The translations under genes and the position numbers were made by a program. 10,428 nucleotides of DNA from Pelagophyceae sp. CCMP2097 (Eukaryota > Sar > Pelagophyceae), in assembly GCA_026770575.1 (NCBI GenBank), contig MU657339.1, forward strand, positions 21,516-31,943, read 5' to 3'. The notes under the pieces were generated by a model, which saw nothing but the letters and a program-made list of their open reading frames with translations, ran no database searches and was not told where the DNA came from. Shown here piece by piece: positions 7,783 to 10,428 of the stretch (position 1 is its first letter; each line of letters starts with the position of its first letter).

Positions 7783-7945
7783 ACAACATGTTGTGAGGCG
7801 ACTAAAAGTTTGGCGATACAATGCGAAGGGCCGGTGGCGCGTCGCCACCCGGGCCGAGCACGCCCCCGGCCAGCCAACGAGGCGCAAACAACGTCCTCCT
7901 TGGTAAATACCAAAAGAAGGGCTTAATCGCCTCACAACATGTTGT
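7783..7945. repeat. Perfect 18-bp inverted repeat with palindromic core
   Basis: ACAACATGTTGTGAGGCG at 7783-7800 is exactly complementary to 7928-7945. Its ACAACATGTTGT core is itself a palindrome, and a partial copy (ACATGTTGTGAG) precedes it at 7771-7782. The motif also occurs in the element's left arm in altered form (7511-7518). Confidence 0.85.
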
Positions 7946-8013
7946 TTTGGCCCTTTTTAAGCCAAAGGGACTTAAATTCGACCTTGCCCGGCTTTTGTTC
8001 CACCTGCTGGATG

Positions 8014-8223
8014 TGTAATATAATGTAATAAAAATCACTGGATGTCCAGTCCCGGAGGACCTTCTCCTGGCCTAGTCAGATCAAACAACTTAGCACGAAT
8101 TTGATAAGTTTTAAATAAGAAACGATAAATGAAAGTATCGGCGAAATGGGGAGTATTCTCATGCATGATGATGTCAACCTTAGCATGGATTGACAGAGAA
8201 TCAAAAAGAGGAATCTTCGTTGC
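8014..8223. other. AT-rich insertion in the right arm of element C
   Basis: This ~210-bp stretch has no counterpart in the left arm: the arm homology stops at GGATG (8009-8013) and resumes at CAACCTTG (8225). It is clearly poorer in GC than its surroundings and contains a CTGGATGTCCAG palindrome (8038-8049). No coding sequence and no obvious terminal repeats were seen. It may be a later insertion, or the left arm may have lost the segment. Confidence 0.55.
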
Positions 8224-8339
8224 TCAACCTTGACTCGACAGGTCCGTTTGCACCCGACGAGGCGAGCGCCAAAGTTGCGCCCGGGAAAAAGCGCTCGTCG
8301 CGACGATTTAATAAAATTTTGAAGTGGTGTCCGGGACCC

Positions 8340-8749
8340 AGAAGAATGGGCCCGGGCTCCAAGACTCTCCACCGCGTCGACAATGTCTGAAGCCCCGAAT
8401 TAAGGTCCGGTATAATTTCAGGGCCGTTCGATCCAACCCGACCTGCCCCAGCCTCCCCAGGCCCTCGCCGCGCCCGCGCCCCATCCCCGGCCGCCTCAGG
8501 TCGCAGTCGCGTTCGACGTTTTTACGTTCGGTGTCGTGTCGGACGCCAAACAAGTCCCTCTGCTGGCGGGCCGTTTACCAAGCCCGTTGAGCGCGTCCTT
8601 CAACACATCAAGCCGTTCAAGAGCCCGTTGAAAGCACGTTCTTTCCACATTCCTTTATCGGAAAGGACGTTCTTTTACTTCAACCTGAAGCTCCAACTTC
8701 CTCTCTTAGCCACTCATTATCATCATAAGAAAAGTAACATTGTTTGCAC
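8340..8749. other. No gene seen; probably includes part of the retrotransposon LTR
   Basis: GC-rich to about 8530, then mixed. Open frames on both strands are short and unrecognised. A GGTATAATTT sequence at 8409-8418 could be a promoter element. CCGTT(G/C)A(G/A) motifs recur between 8584 and 8632. If 8785 is the LTR end, the LTR lies here, but its left end cannot be set because the second LTR is outside the window. Confidence 0.35.
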
Positions 8750-8782
8750 TACGCTGTCCTGGGTCCCTGGGGACGCAGCGTA
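8750..8782 (+). other. Hairpin just before the presumed LTR end
   Basis: TACGCTGTCC (8750-8759) pairs with GGACGCAGCGTA (8771-8782) apart from a two-base bulge, with an 11-base GC-rich loop. The hairpin lies between two direct copies of GTAACATT (8734-8741 and 8780-8787). Confidence 0.6.
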
Positions 8783-8787
8783 ACATT

Positions 8788-8805
8788 TGGGGGGCTTGTA
8801 TACGG
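8788..8805 (+). promoter_or_regulatory. Candidate tRNA primer-binding site
   Basis: TGGGGGGCTTGTATACGG begins two bases after a possible LTR terminus ...TAACA (8785). A TGG start complementary to a tRNA CCA end, followed by a G run, recalls the tRNA-Pro primer site (TGGGGGCTCGT...), but the match is imperfect beyond the first bases. Needs the second LTR or the host tRNA set to confirm. Confidence 0.3.
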
Positions 8806-9113
8806 ACCTGATCATCTTCGGATGGGGCGGGGTGTCACCGCATTGCGCGGTTTGAAGTTTCCAGTGTCTTGAACTTTTATTTCGAGAGAGTCGCGCCGCC
8901 TTTGTGGCTCGTAGGACACAAGGCAGCTCAGCGCGGCACCACCGGCGTCACCGGCACCCTCCTCCACAAGGCTTAGATCCGCGTCGTTCACGCGGCCAGG
9001 GCCTTAGAGCTTCAAGAAAGTGATCTAAGGGAACACATTTCCGGGCACCTTCCACGGAAAGAAAGTCCTTATCGCTGAAGCTGTTTCAAAAGCCTTGCAG
9101 AGTCAAGTTCATC

Positions 9114-9356
9114 GGTCGCTGAAATAATCGACCAAGAATTAGTTTAGGGTTCGATTTCCGCTGGCGGCACAGTTACATTGCTGAGTAGACACAAGGTTGT
9201 CATTTATAGGTCGCTGAAATAACCGACCAAGAATTAGTTTAGGGTTCCATTCCCGCTGACACAAGGTTGTCATTTATAGGTCGCTGAAATAACCGACCAA
9301 GAACTAGTTTAGGGTTCCATTCCCGCTGGCGGCACAGTTACATTGCTGAGTAGACA
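9114..9356 (+). repeat. Three tandem leader repeats
   Basis: Copies 9114-9208 (95 bp), 9209-9278 (70 bp, lacking 25 bp) and 9279-9356 (78 bp, cut at its end). Each begins GGTCGCTGAAATAAYCGACC, a small hairpin (GGTCG/CGACC), then AGTTTAGGGTTC and CCGCTG; copies 1 and 3 carry GGCGGCACAGTTACATTG. Copies 2 and 3 differ from copy 1 at the same positions, so they separated more recently. Confidence 0.9.
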
Positions 9357-9562
9357 TTAAACGATAAGTCCCACTGAGACAGGATCTTGTCAAGATTGAC
9401 TTTGCAGCTGCTGAGATCCATAGACAAGCCCTAGCAAGTCTTCAAAGGCTTGTAGTCCGACGAGCACTTAGAGAACTTCGTCAAAACACACTTGCGACAA
9501 CTGCAGTACCGCAGTTGCCTCTTACGCCTGTCGTCGTTACAGGATCACCTTTAATTTGGAAA

Positions 9563-10428
9563 ATGTCTTCAAGTTTTATCAACATCAACACTTTCCACGG
9601 GCTTGATAAGCCATTGAGCGAAGAGACGGAAGACCCCGGAGAATGGTTCCGGCAATTTAGAGGCTTCCGCAAAACAAACAAAGACAAACTCACAGCCGAG
9701 CAGATCCTCGACATCTTCGAGACCAAAGTCGAGGCATCAAGAGCAGAAGATGTTGATGACTTTCGACAAAATTATAGCATGGTCAAGACACCACCGAATA
9801 TTACATCGGCGGATTATCAGGTTGAATTGACTAAATGGAACGGTGAACTGTTGGATGCACTTCTCATTAAGATGGAAGATAACTTTAAAGCCAATAGTTC
9901 ACTACGATCAGATCGCTTAGCACACGAATGGATGAACATTAAGCAAATGAGAGGCGAATCCGTGGCGGGTTGGCAAGCTCGTCTTAAAAAGCTTGTGCGA
10001 GATTTCTCCAAACTTACACCGCCGATTTCGAAGTCACAAAACGATATTATGGAGAAATTCAACCAAGGACTCCTTGGCGAACTGAGCAGCATGACCTGGG
10101 TTATGCGACATCAATTTATAATTACAGAGAACGACCCAAAAGAAGAAGCTTTGAGGAAATATTATGCATTTGTTGAAAGTGTTAAAGACGCTGCTGCGAC
10201 CATGCAATTGGCCCAAGAGTCGATCAAGGAACGCGATTCAAGTTTGACCATTACACAAGCTAAGTATGATAACCGCAAACAGGGCGATCTAAAACGCGGC
10301 TCAAGCCCACATCGACGTGTTCAGGCTGTGACAGAGGAAAACAGGTCATTCCAGGGTATAGCTGGACTCTGTTTTGCTTTTGCCAAACATGGCAGATGCC
10401 CACGAGGAAAAGATTGTCGTTTTACCCA
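9563..10428 (+). CDS. gag: Retrotransposon Gag (capsid plus CCCH zinc finger), 3' truncated by window
   Basis: The frame is open from the ATG at 9563 to the window end (288 codons). The capsid-like part contains PGEWFRQFRGF (about residues 28-38), and then AHEWMNIKQMRGESVAGWQ...LVRDF (about 126-152) and MEKFNQGLLGEL, the W...L.Q...E.V..W..RL...F....GL pattern typical of Gag from LTR retrotransposons. A basic linker follows, and the window ends in Cys270-x8-Cys279-x5-Cys285-x3, with the codon of the expected final His cut at its second base. This is a CCCH finger and not the usual CCHC knuckle; both bind nucleic acid. Gag packages the element RNA into particles; that role is known for the family, not shown here. 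The same frame is open for 65 more codons upstream (stop at 9365-9367) without an ATG. No frameshift is seen, so the gene may be intact. Confidence 0.82.
   Translation, partial: MSSSFININTFHGLDKPLSEETEDPGEWFRQFRGFRKTNKDKLTAEQILDIFETKVEASRAEDVDDFRQNYSMVKTPPNITSADYQVELTKWNGELLDALLIKMEDNFKANSSLRSDRLAHEWMNIKQMRGESVAGWQARLKKLVRDFSKLTPPISKSQNDIMEKFNQGLLGELSSMTWVMRHQFIITENDPKEEALRKYYAFVESVKDAAATMQLAQESIKERDSSLTITQAKYDNRKQGDLKRGSSPHRRVQAVTEENRSFQGIAGLCFAFAKHGRCPRGKDCRFT

Larger units (their letters stand above)
7331..8339. mobile_element. Inverted-repeat element C (foldback type), ~1 kb
   Basis: The left arm 7331-7518 pairs with a right arm in two blocks, 7937-8013 and 8225-8339, separated by an AT-rich insertion. 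Recognisable paired blocks: GATCCCGGACACC (7331) with GGTGTCCGGGACC (8327-8339); the AAAGTTGCGCCCGG core (8271-8284); GGACTTAAATTC (7968-7979); ACATGTTGTTTTGGCC (7937-7952). Arms are diverged (roughly 70-75% by eye), so the element is old. Further inverted pairs nest inside: 7511-7540 with 7747-7778, and the perfect 18-mer 7783-7800 with 7928-7945. No transposase is seen; open frames are short and occur on both strands. Confidence 0.75.
8750..10428 (+). mobile_element. LTR retrotransposon, 5' part (leader and gag)
   Basis: Identified from the gag gene (9563 to window end) preceded by a long non-coding leader with tandem repeats and a possible LTR end/primer-binding site near 8785-8805. Base composition and codon use are distinctly less GC-rich than in the two host genes. 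Protease, reverse transcriptase and integrase would lie beyond the window, so the superfamily is not fixed; the gag layout suits a Gypsy-like element best. The left boundary given is nominal. Confidence 0.65.

Noticed and set aside
9114..9175. tRNA gene in the retrotransposon leader
   Set aside because: The anticodon-like hairpin has a 10-base loop, the T-stem is mismatched and there is no matching 5' acceptor strand.

Overview
The window looks like nuclear DNA of a eukaryotic alga with a complex (secondary) plastid, most likely a stramenopile such as a pelagophyte, possibly a haptophyte. Three things support this. Its GC-rich genes are split by short spliceosomal introns of 49-170 nt. One gene is a clear RBM42-type RNA-binding protein. 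Another predicted protein carries a layered N-terminus (secretory signal peptide, then a twin-arginine thylakoid signal), as expected for a lumen protein in a complex plastid. The species cannot be named from the sequence alone.

Layout. 1-991: 3' part of an unrecognised gene that contains a 70-bp out-of-phase tandem duplication. About 1010-3060: no supported gene; several short direct and tandem repeats. 3063-3786 (element A) and 3815-4255 (element B): two inverted-repeat elements of MITE or foldback type, side by side. 4599-5716: a six-exon RBM42 gene, probably with one GC-AG intron inside the RRM. 5717-6199: spacer with a 10-bp-period minisatellite. 6200-7228: a two-exon gene for an Ala/Lys-rich, probably thylakoid-lumenal protein. 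7331-8339 (element C): a larger, diverged foldback element whose right arm is interrupted by an AT-rich insertion. From about 8750 to the window end: the 5' part of an LTR retrotransposon, with a possible LTR end and primer-binding site, a leader with three tandem repeats, and a gag gene with a CCCH zinc finger that runs off the window.

The host genes are compact, GC-rich and all on the plus strand. The material between them is mostly mobile-element debris of lower and patchy GC. The genes do not look functionally linked: one belongs to RNA processing, one probably to the plastid lumen, one is unknown. The points of most interest are the GC-AG intron that restores the RRM, the lumen-targeted Ala/Lys coiled coil, the three foldback elements (two sharing a sequence module), and a tRNA-3'-half-like sequence present in both element B and the retrotransposon leader.
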